A stretch of 64,000 nt of DNA from NCBI GenBank assembly GCA_031423615.1, contig JANPFV010000106.1:1-64000 (forward strand), in the 5' to 3' direction. Below the pieces are notes generated by a model. It was not told where the DNA came from and searched no databases. It saw only the letters and a list, made by a program, of their open reading frames with translations. This document shows positions 50,565 through 59,436 of this stretch, one piece after another. The DNA comes from JADLGJ01 sp031423615 (lineage in GTDB: Bacteria; Omnitrophota; Gorgyraeia; Zapsychrales; JANLHA01). Both the position numbers and the translations under genes were made by a program. Within the stretch, counting starts at the first letter, position 1; every line of letters starts with the position of its first letter.

Positions 50565-51107
50565 TCAGGGCGTTTTGACTCTAATGGTCTCGCCGACCTT
50601 CAATGTCCCTTCCCGCAAAACCTGCGCGTAAAATCCGCATCGTCCTTTGATAGCATCTTTCAAATGCGGGTCAATCGCATCCAAGACATAACAAGGATGC
50701 CGCTCCTTGGTCAATTGCAAAACAACGCCGCCGGAAAATTTCAAAATCGTTCCCACCGCCATTCTTTGCACATTCATATTACGGACAGTGAGATTTTCGC
50801 CGATTGTCCCGCTTACAAGAGAAAATCCCTCCCGCGATAACTCCTCCAGCACTTCAGCATCCTGAAAACAAACCGCCTGCGCAGGACGATTATGCTTTTC
50901 ATGATGATGGCCGTCTCCTTCCAAGCCTTTTAAAAAAATGCGTACCGATGAGACTCCTTTTTTAGGAATTCCTCCCACGGATATGCATATTCCGTCGACA
51001 ATAGCGCACGGAGCCTTAGACTCACCGAAAGTCAAACAAACTTTTGGCTCAGTCAGCACATTTTCCATGGCCATGTTTTCTTTGAGATTAAAGATTCTTT
51101 GCAACAT
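50565..51107 (-). CDS. MOSC domain protein
   Basis: A 180-residue protein with a MOSC (MoCo sulfurase C-terminal) domain: IVDGICISVGGIPKKG, LEGDGHHHEKHNR, AVCFQDAEVLEEL, LVSGTIGENLTV and the conserved cysteine in ERHPCYVLD. MOSC domains bind or transfer sulfur/molybdenum cofactor. At the end of a nitrate reductase operon it likely serves cofactor maturation. ATG at 51107 overlaps the nitrate reductase gene by 20 bp; ATG at 51074 (residue 12) is equally possible since neither has a clear ribosome-binding site. Confidence 0.85.
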   Translation of the reverse strand: MLQRIFNLKENMAMENVLTEPKVCLTFGESKAPCAIVDGICISVGGIPKKGVSSVRIFLKGLEGDGHHHEKHNRPAQAVCFQDAEVLEELSREGFSLVSGTIGENLTVRNMNVQRMAVGTILKFSGGVVLQLTKERHPCYVLDAIDPHLKDAIKGRCGFYAQVLREGTLKVGETIRVKTP

Positions 51108-53295
51108 GCGCGGCGCTCAATTTGTAAGACGGCTGCCGGGAATAAGGATCAAAAGCCGGGAACGTCAGTTTGTTCGTTTCTTCGTAATGCATGGGAAGAA
51201 AAATTTGTCCGGGTTGAATGGTCGCCATGATTTTCGCCTGCGCTTTGATCCGTCCCCGTTTTGTCGTGATAAAAACCCATTGATGGGGTTGGATCTTTAA
51301 CCGCTGGGCATCGAAGGGATTGATCTCGACGTATAAATTCTGAGGATACGTTTTTCTCAGAACCGGAGATTTCCCCGTCCGGGTTTGCGTATGCCACTGC
51401 GAACTGGTTCCCCGGCCGGTCAAGAGCACAAACGAATAAAACTCATCGGTTTCCTCCGGCGGCGGACGGATGGGATCAAATAAGAATCTGGCCTTGCCGT
51501 CGTGATGATAAAAAACACCATCCGCCAACAGATGGCGTTCCGTTTCTATCAGTTCTTCATTTTCCCGCAAAGGCCACTGTATTCCACCATGATTATCAAT
51601 CATGCGATAATCTTTAATACCCATTATGTCGGCGGGTGTTCCTTTCGAAATCTTTTTTAAGATCTGAAAAACCGCTTCCGGCGATGACCACTCCTTAAAA
51701 AGCTCTTCACAACCCCAATAACGGGCAATCGCTTTGAAAATATAAAAATCAGCCAAGGCCGCTCCCGGAGCCGGTGCGACTTTTTTAAACAAACCGATGC
51801 GCCGTTCGGAATTGATCACCGTCCCGCCTTTTTCTCCCCAGCCGGCGGCCGGAAGAACAAGGTCCGCCATTTGCGCGGTTTCCGTCGTGTGATACATATC
51901 CTGCACGACGAGAAATTCCAATGACTTGAGATGTTCGCGAAATTCACTTTGATTAATCCAAGAATGCGATGGGTTTGTGGCAATGATCCACAGTCCTTTG
52001 ATTTTATTAACGGGTATGCTCTCGAGGATTTGATCATACGCTAAACTGTTGCGATCGGGAATCAGAAGAGTATCCATATTGAGAATAGCGGCAATCTTGG
52101 TTCGATGCTCGGCATTGAGAAAATCATGGCCGCCCAAAAGATTGGTGGTGTTGCTGAACAATCGCGATCCCATGGCATTGCATTGACCGGTGATGGAATT
52201 GGCGCCAGTGCCGGGCCGTCCGATGTTTCCTGTCATCAGGGCCAGATTAATCAGCGACTGCGCCGTCCGCACACCTTCATATCCCTGATTGACACCCATG
52301 GTCCACCAAAACGAAACCCGTTGACCGGCCGCAATGATTGCCGCAAATTCATTTAACTGCAAAACACTCAAGCCCGTCGAGCGGCTGACACTTTCGGGGG
52401 TAAACGTTTTAACATGAATTTTAAAAGCTTCAAAATCAACCGTATGCTGGGCAATATATTTTTCATCAATTGAGCCGCGCTCAATTAAAATATTCGCCAA
52501 TCCATAAAAAAGAATAAGATCGGTCTTCGGCAGCAAAGCATAATGTTTCGTTGCCGCCATTGCCGTCTCAGTCTTACGTGGATCGACAACAATAATTTGT
52601 GGATTATTTTTATTGCGGCTGACCCGCTGCCACATGATGGGATGCGCGATGCAGGGATTAGCCCCGACAAAAACAAGGACATCACTCTCCTCAAGATCTT
52701 TGTAACTAAACGGCGGCGCATCAAAACCGAACGAGTGTTTATACGCCACGGCCGCGGTGGCCATGCATTGGCGCGTATTGCCGTCTCCGTGGAGCAGGCC
52801 CATGCCGAATTTGGCCAAAGCTCCCAAGAGCGCCATTTCCTCGGTGCAGATCTGCCCGGTACTTAAAAAAGCCACGCTCTCTTTGCCATATTTGTCCTGA
52901 ATCCTTTTAAAATTTTCCACAAAACTTTTTAAGGCCGTGTCCCAATCCACCGGCACTAACTTCCCCGAACGGTCTTTACGATAAGGGGTTGTTGCGCGAT
53001 CGTGCGCCTTTAATGGAGTCAGCGCTTCCCATCCCTTAGGACAAGCCTCGCCGAGGTTGACCGGATAATGGACAGTCGGCGTTAAATTGACCGGTTCATT
53101 ATTCTTAAGATGCACCGTCAGGGAACAACCCGTCGAGCAATAACCGCAAACCATGGTGGCTGTCCGGTCAGGGAGAAGACGTTGCGGCAGTTTTCCTAAA
53201 CCCAAGGCCGACGATTCCAACGCCAATTCCTTTGTCAAACGCCCGTCCTTTTGCAACATGATATCGTTAAACTTTTGTCTTAGATTTTCTTTCAT
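51088..53295 (-). CDS. Molybdopterin-dependent assimilatory nitrate reductase, catalytic subunit
   Basis: A 735-residue DMSO-reductase-family enzyme that would reduce nitrate to nitrite with bis-MGD. The [4Fe-4S] site is Cys50-x2-Cys53-x3-Cys57-x27-Cys85 (CGYCSTGC...EACPKGW). Cofactor-binding motifs include DGNTRQCMATAAVAY, FVGANPCIAHPIMWQR, the GxNxxTGQCNAMGSR loop and ATNPSHSWINQ. Cys in TRQCM is the likely molybdenum ligand. No twin-arginine signal, so the enzyme is cytoplasmic, as in NasA/NarB enzymes, but it lacks the extra BFD domain of NasA. Its start overlaps the stop of the iron-sulfur/anchor fusion by 4 bp. Confidence 0.88.
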   Translation of the reverse strand: MKENLRQKFNDIMLQKDGRLTKELALESSALGLGKLPQRLLPDRTATMVCGYCSTGCSLTVHLKNNEPVNLTPTVHYPVNLGEACPKGWEALTPLKAHDRATTPYRKDRSGKLVPVDWDTALKSFVENFKRIQDKYGKESVAFLSTGQICTEEMALLGALAKFGMGLLHGDGNTRQCMATAAVAYKHSFGFDAPPFSYKDLEESDVLVFVGANPCIAHPIMWQRVSRNKNNPQIIVVDPRKTETAMAATKHYALLPKTDLILFYGLANILIERGSIDEKYIAQHTVDFEAFKIHVKTFTPESVSRSTGLSVLQLNEFAAIIAAGQRVSFWWTMGVNQGYEGVRTAQSLINLALMTGNIGRPGTGANSITGQCNAMGSRLFSNTTNLLGGHDFLNAEHRTKIAAILNMDTLLIPDRNSLAYDQILESIPVNKIKGLWIIATNPSHSWINQSEFREHLKSLEFLVVQDMYHTTETAQMADLVLPAAGWGEKGGTVINSERRIGLFKKVAPAPGAALADFYIFKAIARYWGCEELFKEWSSPEAVFQILKKISKGTPADIMGIKDYRMIDNHGGIQWPLRENEELIETERHLLADGVFYHHDGKARFLFDPIRPPPEETDEFYSFVLLTGRGTSSQWHTQTRTGKSPVLRKTYPQNLYVEINPFDAQRLKIQPHQWVFITTKRGRIKAQAKIMATIQPGQIFLPMHYEETNKLTFPAFDPYSRQPSYKLSAAHVAKNL

Positions 53296-54968
53296 GACAT
53301 CCTTGCTCCTGGCATTTTAAGCGGCACGACGGCCCGAAAAAATAAATAGCGCTCCAAAAATTCCGCAATCAACGACAAGAGACAAATGAAAACCACGATC
53401 CAAATGAGAGTATGGATTTCTAAAGATGCATAGGCCGACTGAAGATACAGCGGCAGAATCACTCCACCGAGTGTACCCAGAAGAAAACGCCAAAACGTCA
53501 CGTAGGGAAAGGTCTCCTTCATTAGAAAAGCGGTTTTCTTTAAAGACGTCCACTGTCGCTCTTGCAAATGCCCAAAAAGACTTGCCTCACTGAGCAATTT
53601 AACCGCGGTCAAAATCGCCAAAACCTCGCAGCCCGTTTTCCCCAGAGCCTCCATTAATGAAGAAATATCAATTCCCGTCGATAAAGCAACGCTGACCGCA
53701 ACCAAAAGGGTACTGGAAATCCCGGTGATCGCTGTGGTCAAATAAAATTTAATAGCCGTCATCGGATGGTCCCAAAAAGGACGGCGCGTCACCTGATAAA
53801 CCATGATGGAACACAAAACTCCCAATAATCCGGTTGCCGACGTTAAAATAGCAAAGACATCCTGTATCTGCCGTAAATAATTTTTTTCCCAATGACCCAT
53901 CCACCGTTCAACAAAATACGGCCAGATCGTCAGCGCATAACAGGCGGCAAAGAACGCGAATAGGCCAAAGACCACAATCTCGCGGCTTAACCACGATTTT
54001 CTCAATCCCAGCACCGCGCGAAAAGCATACAACGGCCGTCCCAAATGAAACACACTGACCCCCAAGGCCATCACCCCGACAACCAAGGCCATCAGAGCAT
54101 GATACGAAATCATCTTAACGCGGATGGGATCAGCGAGAACATGCCGCAAAAACAATCCCGCTCCAAAAGCCCCGACGGAAAACTGGGTCAAAACCAACAT
54201 CACAATCAAAGGACTATGCGAATGTTCTGGGGTAACGGTGTACGAATCATTGGACTCCATATTCTCCGGGAATTTTTCTTTTCGCAAATAACGGGTGGTC
54301 GGTAAACTGTACCGGGAATCCGGTGCATCCGGAATTTGCACAAAGTGATTTGGGTCATTTCTAACCGCCTGAACATCAACCAACGTAACCCGAATCGCCG
54401 CCGTAGGACAAGCGCGAACACAAGCCGGAGCTTCGCCGACGTTCAAGCGGCTGATACACATATCGCATTTGTGCACAATACCTTTTTTCTTATGATATTT
54501 GGGAACATCATAAGCGCAGGTAAAGGTGCAGTACTGACAACCGATACATTGATCATCCAAATGTTTTACAATTCCCGTCGCAGTATCTTTTTCATACGCA
54601 TTGACCGGACAGCCGTTCAAACATGCGGGATCAAGACAGTGATGACAGGCGGTCGTGATATGCTGAATGACCGGAGATTGGGTGGTCCCGCCGTGAATTT
54701 GCCCGACGGAACGCCAGATTTCATCTTCATCGAGGCCATTTTCATTATGACAGGCCGTGATGCAAGCCTTACATCCCGAACATTGGTCCAAATTTACTTC
54801 AAACGCATACTGCTGCCCCGGGCCGGGAGTTGTTTTGGGAATCAATTCCTTATAAAGACTCTGCGCTGCGGGCAGTTGCTTTAAATCATGGGCTATAGAA
54901 AATTTTTCTACTGCACTTAGATCCTGCTGCTCTTTTAAAAAATCGTCCATTGAATTTTGCTTGATCAT
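53292..54968 (-). CDS. Fusion of four-cluster ferredoxin (DmsB-like) and quinol-oxidising anchor (DmsC-like)
   Basis: A 558-residue protein joining two normally separate subunits. Residues ~55-200 hold four [4Fe-4S] motifs with all 16 cysteines: 63/66/69/73, 108/111/116/120, 141/144/147/151 and 168/171/183/187. From ~250 to ~545 there are about eight membrane helices of the DmsC/NrfD-like anchor type. It would take electrons from menaquinol or ubiquinol and pass them to the cytoplasmic nitrate reductase encoded next. The N-terminal ~50 residues are polar and unique. It overlaps both neighbours by 4 bp. Confidence 0.85.
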   Translation of the reverse strand: MIKQNSMDDFLKEQQDLSAVEKFSIAHDLKQLPAAQSLYKELIPKTTPGPGQQYAFEVNLDQCSGCKACITACHNENGLDEDEIWRSVGQIHGGTTQSPVIQHITTACHHCLDPACLNGCPVNAYEKDTATGIVKHLDDQCIGCQYCTFTCAYDVPKYHKKKGIVHKCDMCISRLNVGEAPACVRACPTAAIRVTLVDVQAVRNDPNHFVQIPDAPDSRYSLPTTRYLRKEKFPENMESNDSYTVTPEHSHSPLIVMLVLTQFSVGAFGAGLFLRHVLADPIRVKMISYHALMALVVGVMALGVSVFHLGRPLYAFRAVLGLRKSWLSREIVVFGLFAFFAACYALTIWPYFVERWMGHWEKNYLRQIQDVFAILTSATGLLGVLCSIMVYQVTRRPFWDHPMTAIKFYLTTAITGISSTLLVAVSVALSTGIDISSLMEALGKTGCEVLAILTAVKLLSEASLFGHLQERQWTSLKKTAFLMKETFPYVTFWRFLLGTLGGVILPLYLQSAYASLEIHTLIWIVVFICLLSLIAEFLERYLFFRAVVPLKMPGARMS

Positions 54969-56320
54969 GATGAAACAGCGACGGTTGGTGTAATGACTTT
55001 AAGACGGTGGCTTAATGACCCCGCCGCCGCAAAAGCCTGCTTGGTTTCATTTTCTTCTTGCAATGAAAACTTAACCAGCCAAACCGCAAAAGAAATAATA
55101 CTGACAATCATGCCCAGATAAAAAAGCCCTTGACCATAACTCATCGCATCGCTACGAAATAAAAAACCAAATAAAACCCCTCCCACATTTCCGCCGGCGC
55201 CAATGATCCCGGCCACCGCCCCGATGGCTTTGGGCTTAAGAAAAGGGACCACGGAATATGTCGCGCCATTGGCCATTTTAATAAACAGGGCAAAAACCAT
55301 CATCATGGCGATCGCCGCCGGAAGAATGGTCATCTGCGAAAAAACCATCAGCGCCAAGCCTCCCACAAATAACGAAATTCCCAAAAACTGAACCCTGGCT
55401 TTCAGTCCCCACTTGCGGGCACAAAAATCCGAAATAATCCCGCCTAAAGCGCGGGCAAAAAGATTCATCATACCGAAAATCCCGGCGACCAAACCCGCCG
55501 CGGTGATCGATAAAGAAAACCTGTCCGTATAATAAAGAGCCGCCATATTATTGATTGTCAACTCCACTCCAAAACTTGCGGCGTAAATAAAAAATAAAGC
55601 CCAGACCCGTCGGTCTTTTAGGGCTTCACGAAATGAACCTTTGGCCGCAGCCTTAGACGGCATTTTTCCCTGTGCTCGCAATTCCTCAATATTTCCCTCG
55701 GGAAAATCTTTCGTGCCCCGATAATAAACGATTCCCATAACAAAAAGTAGGATCCCAGGAATCATCATGCTCAATCGCCAGCCCCAAAAATGATTGATCC
55801 CTAAATTTAACATCCCCGTCAAAATCAACGGCATCATCATCTGCGTCATGCCGCCGCCCATGTTTCCCCATCCCGCAGCCGCGCCATTGGCCGTGCCCAC
55901 GCAATTGGGAGCAAACATCACCGAAGTATGATACTGCGTGATCACAAACGAAGCGCCGATGGCCCCGATGGCCAAACGAAACAGAAGAAAACTTTCATAA
56001 TTGTGTGCCAAACCAATCCCCATGATAGGCATGGATCCCAGCAATAAAAGAGTTGTATATGCTCGTCGGGCGCCGATCCGGTCACATAACCATCCCATCA
56101 GCAAACGCACGACAATGGTGATCGCAACCGAAGCGATCATGGTATTACCGATTTGGGTTTTCGTTAAGCCCAAATCGTCACGGACCAAGGGCATCAAGGG
56201 CGCGATAGCAAACCAACCGAAAAAACTTAAAAAAAACGCAAACCACGTCAGATGAAAAGTCCTCATCGCAACGGATTTGAAATCCCATAAATTGACCCGC
56301 AGCGCTTTTTGACCGGACAT
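54965..56320 (-). CDS. narK: Nitrate/nitrite transporter, NarK/NasA MFS family
   Basis: A 451-residue major-facilitator protein with 12 membrane helices. Both nitrate signatures are present: GWGNMGGGMTQ in helix 5 and GAGGNVGGVLF in helix 11, along with the MFS loop motif GWLCDRIGARRAY. It imports nitrate (and may export nitrite). It overlaps the DmsB-DmsC fusion by 4 bp and follows nirD by 3 bp, so uptake and reduction are one operon. Confidence 0.92.
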   Translation of the reverse strand: MSGQKALRVNLWDFKSVAMRTFHLTWFAFFLSFFGWFAIAPLMPLVRDDLGLTKTQIGNTMIASVAITIVVRLLMGWLCDRIGARRAYTTLLLLGSMPIMGIGLAHNYESFLLFRLAIGAIGASFVITQYHTSVMFAPNCVGTANGAAAGWGNMGGGMTQMMMPLILTGMLNLGINHFWGWRLSMMIPGILLFVMGIVYYRGTKDFPEGNIEELRAQGKMPSKAAAKGSFREALKDRRVWALFFIYAASFGVELTINNMAALYYTDRFSLSITAAGLVAGIFGMMNLFARALGGIISDFCARKWGLKARVQFLGISLFVGGLALMVFSQMTILPAAIAMMMVFALFIKMANGATYSVVPFLKPKAIGAVAGIIGAGGNVGGVLFGFLFRSDAMSYGQGLFYLGMIVSIISFAVWLVKFSLQEENETKQAFAAAGSLSHRLKVITPTVAVSS

Positions 56321-56323
56321 AGG

Positions 56324-56683
56324 CTACTCCTGTTGATTGTCTTTAGAGATCTTTAACGCCCTGCATTCCACCATCATTTTTCCTTCTAAAACCCAGGCTT
56401 TAAAAACATGGACACATTCATGCCCTTCGCCGCCTTGGCCGGTTTCAAGGTCGAATTTATGACCATGCAAGGGACAAACCACGTGGCCGTCGCCTATGAT
56501 TCCGTCGGAAAGCGGTCCCTGCCGGTGGGGACAGCGGTCTTCGACGGCAAAAACTTTTCCATCGCGGGCGCGAAAAACAGCAATGACCTGGTCATTGATC
56601 ACAAAACGCCACCCTTGCCCGACGGGAAATTGCTCAATAGCCCCCAAATCAACAGCCCTGGGTTTGGACATCGTGTCACCCAT
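56324..56683 (-). CDS. nirD: Nitrite reductase small subunit with complete Rieske site
   Basis: A 119-residue Rieske-type protein, the small subunit of NAD(P)H nitrite reductase. The [2Fe-2S] ligands are all present: Cys51-Pro-His53 (CPHRQGPL) and Cys70-x2-His73 (CPLHGHKF). E. coli NirD has lost such ligands, so this form may carry a functional cluster. The ATG at 56683 overlaps the nirB stop by 8 bp and has GAGG nine bases upstream. Confidence 0.9.
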   Translation of the reverse strand: MGDTMSKPRAVDLGAIEQFPVGQGWRFVINDQVIAVFRARDGKVFAVEDRCPHRQGPLSDGIIGDGHVVCPLHGHKFDLETGQGGEGHECVHVFKAWVLEGKMMVECRALKISKDNQQE

Positions 56684-59183
56684 TGTTTTCCGCCTCTTGT
56701 AAAGTTTTAATCAACTGCGGTCCCGCAAACTGCGCCGGATCAACCGGAACATCAGCTTCCTTCCAAGGGTCCTTATAAGCGTCTACCGCTTCCTGAATAC
56801 GGTGGTCAAGCTGACTGCAAATTCCCAATGAATCTTCAATCAGAATTCCTTTTAAAACATCAATGCCGATCCGCTCGGCAAAACCATAGGTCCGCTCCAA
56901 ATATTTGCCATGCTCGCGGTAATACTGAATAAAGCGGCCGATGATTTTGAGCGCTTGCTCGTGGCTGTCGACGGTGCACAGCAGATCGCCTTTGCGCACC
57001 GTGGCTCCGGCCGCTCCGCCGATATAAATTTCCCAAAAACCGCCTTCAATGGCCACCGCGCCAATGTCTTTCACATAAGCCTCAGAACAGTTGCGCGGAC
57101 AACCCGCTGTTGCTAATTTCATTTTGTGGGGAGATTCGATCCCCTGAAAACGATGCTCTATTTTTTGCGCCAGCGCAATCGCATCGCCCAAACCATAACG
57201 ACAAAAATCTGTTCCTACGCAACTCTTGCACGTGCGAAAAGATTTTGTATACGCATGTCCGCTGGGCATCCCGAGGTCTTTCCAAATATTTGGCAAGTCT
57301 TCCTTCTTGACACCGAGGAGGTCAATGCGCTGGCCGCCGGTGATTTTGACCATCTTGACCTGATATTTGACCGCCGCCTGAGCAATCGCCATCAATTCTT
57401 GGGGTGTTGTGACCCCGCCGTAAATCCGCGGCACGACCGAAAAAGTCCCGTCCTTTTGAATATTGGCGTGCACGCGATCATTAATAAAACGCGCGTCGCG
57501 CTGATCCTCATAGTCCTTGGGCCAAATGGTTTTCAACAAAGAGGCCAATCCCACCTTACTGTCGGTGTCTTCCTTGCCTTCGGCCAATTCCGCAAAAATC
57601 GCGCTGACCGACTTTAAATTTCGGACTTTGATTTCCGCAACCAACTGGGATTTTTCCAAGGGAATCCCGGGGGCATAATAATGTTCGCTGGGGTCATAAG
57701 AAACTTTTCCTAATTTGCTTTCAATAATCTGGGCAATCAAACCCCGGCAAGACCCGCAACCCTTCCCCGCTTTTGTTCTTGCCCCGACGCTGGCGACAGT
57801 TTCACACCCGCTATCGATCGCATTGAGAATTTTACCTTTCACAACTCCGTTACAATTACAAACCTGGGCATGATCCGGCAAATCCGCGACTTGAATAAAT
57901 GCGGTGCCTTTAACTTCACCAAATAAAAGTTCAGAACGATTCTCAGCCACCGCTTGCTCATTTAAAAACATCTGGATCAAAACATCCGCCGCAGCCGCAT
58001 CTCCCAGCAAAATCGCACCATGCAATTTATTGTCGCGGATGATCAATTTTTTATAAATCCCCCGATGAGGCTCGCGGTAAACAACGACCTCATCGGTGTC
58101 AGCACCAGCCTCTTTCTCACCCAAAGACATTAAATCGACTCCCATCACTTTGAGTTTTGTCCCGATTTTGGAACCCCCATAAGCGGCCTGTGGATTAAAT
58201 CCGCTGATCACATCCGCAACAACCCTCGCCTGCGCCCAAATCGGCTCGATTAGCCCATAAAGTTTCCCGCGGTGCTCAACACATTCCCCTACTGAAAAAA
58301 TATGGGGATCATTGGTCCGCATTTGATCATCACAGACAATCCCTTTGTTGACTTTTATTCCACTGTCCTGGGCGACTTCTATAATCGGGCGAATCCCGGC
58401 GCTGACGACGACCATGTCCGCCGGTATCGTTGATCCGTCGGAAAAAATAAGCGAATGGACTTTTCCGTCAACCTTATGGATTTTTGCGGTCTTGCGGTCG
58501 GTCAAAACGGTTAAGCCCATGCCTTCCATAGTCCGTTTTAAAATCTGGCTGGATTCGACATCCAGTTGAGCGGGCATCAACTGTGGTGCGGCTTCAACAA
58601 TGGTCACTTCCAAATGATGGGTCATAAGCCCGCGCGCGGCCTCCAGTCCCAACAATCCGCCGCCGATGACCACCGCCCGGCGGCATTGTTTGGCATAAGC
58701 GGCGATATGATCACAATCATCAATGGTGCGAAATAAAAACGTTCCCTCGCCGGAAAATCCTTCCATGGGCGGCACAAAAGGACGCGAACCGGTGGCCATA
58801 ATCAAATAGTCATAGGTTTCTTTAATATCTTTGATTACAAAAGCATTGTCATCATGGACCGCATAAGCTGCGGCCCGCGGCTGCAGCGGCCGACCCGTCA
58901 CGATTTGCTCTTGCGTGTTGATTTTGACCGCTTTGACACCGGCGTGTAGAACAATATTATTTTCTTGATACCAACTCAAAGGATTAATAAAAATATCACC
59001 GGCCTCCTGGGTTTGATTAAGCACATTGCTCAACAAAATACGATTATAATTGCCGTAAGGCTCGGCCCCGAACATGACAAAGTCAAATTGGCCCGGCGTT
59101 CTTCCGATAATTTCTTCTACCACCCTTGCCCCGGCCATGCCATTGCCGATCACCACGATTTTTTTCTTAGTCATATTTATCAT
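56676..59183 (-). CDS. nirB: Assimilatory nitrite reductase [NAD(P)H] large subunit
   Basis: An 835-residue multidomain enzyme reducing nitrite to ammonium. Order: FAD/NAD(P)H oxidoreductase (VVIGNGMAGARV near residue 10; VVIGGGLLGLEAARG mid-domain); BFD-like [2Fe-2S] domain with CNCNGVVKG...GKGCGSC at about 440-480; sulfite/nitrite-reductase ferredoxin-like half-domain; and the siroheme/[4Fe-4S] domain with CKSCVGTDFCRYG and AGCPRNCSE. AAGGAG is placed seven bases before the ATG at 59183, so this third Met is chosen over ATG 59189. First gene of nirB-nirD-narK-(DmsBC)-nitrate reductase-MOSC. Its leader holds two terminator-like hairpins. Confidence 0.94.
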   Translation of the reverse strand: MINMTKKKIVVIGNGMAGARVVEEIIGRTPGQFDFVMFGAEPYGNYNRILLSNVLNQTQEAGDIFINPLSWYQENNIVLHAGVKAVKINTQEQIVTGRPLQPRAAAYAVHDDNAFVIKDIKETYDYLIMATGSRPFVPPMEGFSGEGTFLFRTIDDCDHIAAYAKQCRRAVVIGGGLLGLEAARGLMTHHLEVTIVEAAPQLMPAQLDVESSQILKRTMEGMGLTVLTDRKTAKIHKVDGKVHSLIFSDGSTIPADMVVVSAGIRPIIEVAQDSGIKVNKGIVCDDQMRTNDPHIFSVGECVEHRGKLYGLIEPIWAQARVVADVISGFNPQAAYGGSKIGTKLKVMGVDLMSLGEKEAGADTDEVVVYREPHRGIYKKLIIRDNKLHGAILLGDAAAADVLIQMFLNEQAVAENRSELLFGEVKGTAFIQVADLPDHAQVCNCNGVVKGKILNAIDSGCETVASVGARTKAGKGCGSCRGLIAQIIESKLGKVSYDPSEHYYAPGIPLEKSQLVAEIKVRNLKSVSAIFAELAEGKEDTDSKVGLASLLKTIWPKDYEDQRDARFINDRVHANIQKDGTFSVVPRIYGGVTTPQELMAIAQAAVKYQVKMVKITGGQRIDLLGVKKEDLPNIWKDLGMPSGHAYTKSFRTCKSCVGTDFCRYGLGDAIALAQKIEHRFQGIESPHKMKLATAGCPRNCSEAYVKDIGAVAIEGGFWEIYIGGAAGATVRKGDLLCTVDSHEQALKIIGRFIQYYREHGKYLERTYGFAERIGIDVLKGILIEDSLGICSQLDHRIQEAVDAYKDPWKEADVPVDPAQFAGPQLIKTLQEAENNG

Positions 59184-59200
59184 TTTCATTCTCCTTAAAA

Positions 59201-59243
59201 CAGAAAAACCCCACCTTCCCGCTCATCCGACGGGAAAATGGGG
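59201..59243 (-). terminator. Leader terminator 2 (attenuator) before nirB
   Basis: In the minus-strand RNA, arms 59243-59231 and 59221-59209 form a 13-bp helix (two G-U pairs) with a 9-nt loop, followed by TTTTTCTG. It ends about 18-20 bp before the nirB start and just before its AAGGAG, so unregulated transcription would stop here. This placement is typical of leader attenuators. Confidence 0.8.
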
Positions 59244-59267
59244 CGTCAATGCCCAAGAACCACCCAT

Positions 59268-59312
59268 AAAAAATCCCTGAGCCACGCGTACTGCCAATGC
59301 GTCGGTTCAGGG
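59268..59312 (-). terminator. Leader terminator 1 (attenuator) before nirB
   Basis: In the minus-strand RNA, CCCTGA (59312-59307) pairs with TCAGGG (59280-59275), with an inner CC/GG and ACGC/GCGT helix, followed by ATTTTTT (59274-59268). This is a second intrinsic-terminator shape, within the same leader and upstream of the one at 59201-59243. Confidence 0.75.
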
Positions 59313-59386
59313 CATCAAAGTCCTTTATCTGTTTCTTCCGCGAAACAACCTTATGACAACACTGCCTAAGGTTCCATGATTGTTTC

Positions 59387-59433
59387 TTTATAAAACATTC
59401 CTTCGACAGCGTCAATACCTAATTTTGTAGGTA
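59387..59433 (-). promoter_or_regulatory. nirB operon promoter with adjacent inverted-repeat operator
   Basis: On the minus strand: -35 TTGACG (59415-59410), 17-nt spacer, -10 TATAAA (59392-59387). Directly upstream of the -35 lies TACCTA-N6-TAGGTA (59433-59416), an 18-bp inverted repeat centred near -42 to -44, the class-II activator position. Its TACC half resembles NarL-type heptamers (TACyyMT), though spacing differs. The neighbouring PAS-LuxR protein is the natural candidate to bind. Confidence 0.7.
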
Positions 59434-59436
59434 GGA

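Noticed and set aside
59335..59360. Hexaloop hairpin as a proven ANTAR target
   Set aside because: Loop GCGGAA has G at position 4 but not A at position 1, and no ANTAR gene is in the window; reported only as a possible switchable structure.
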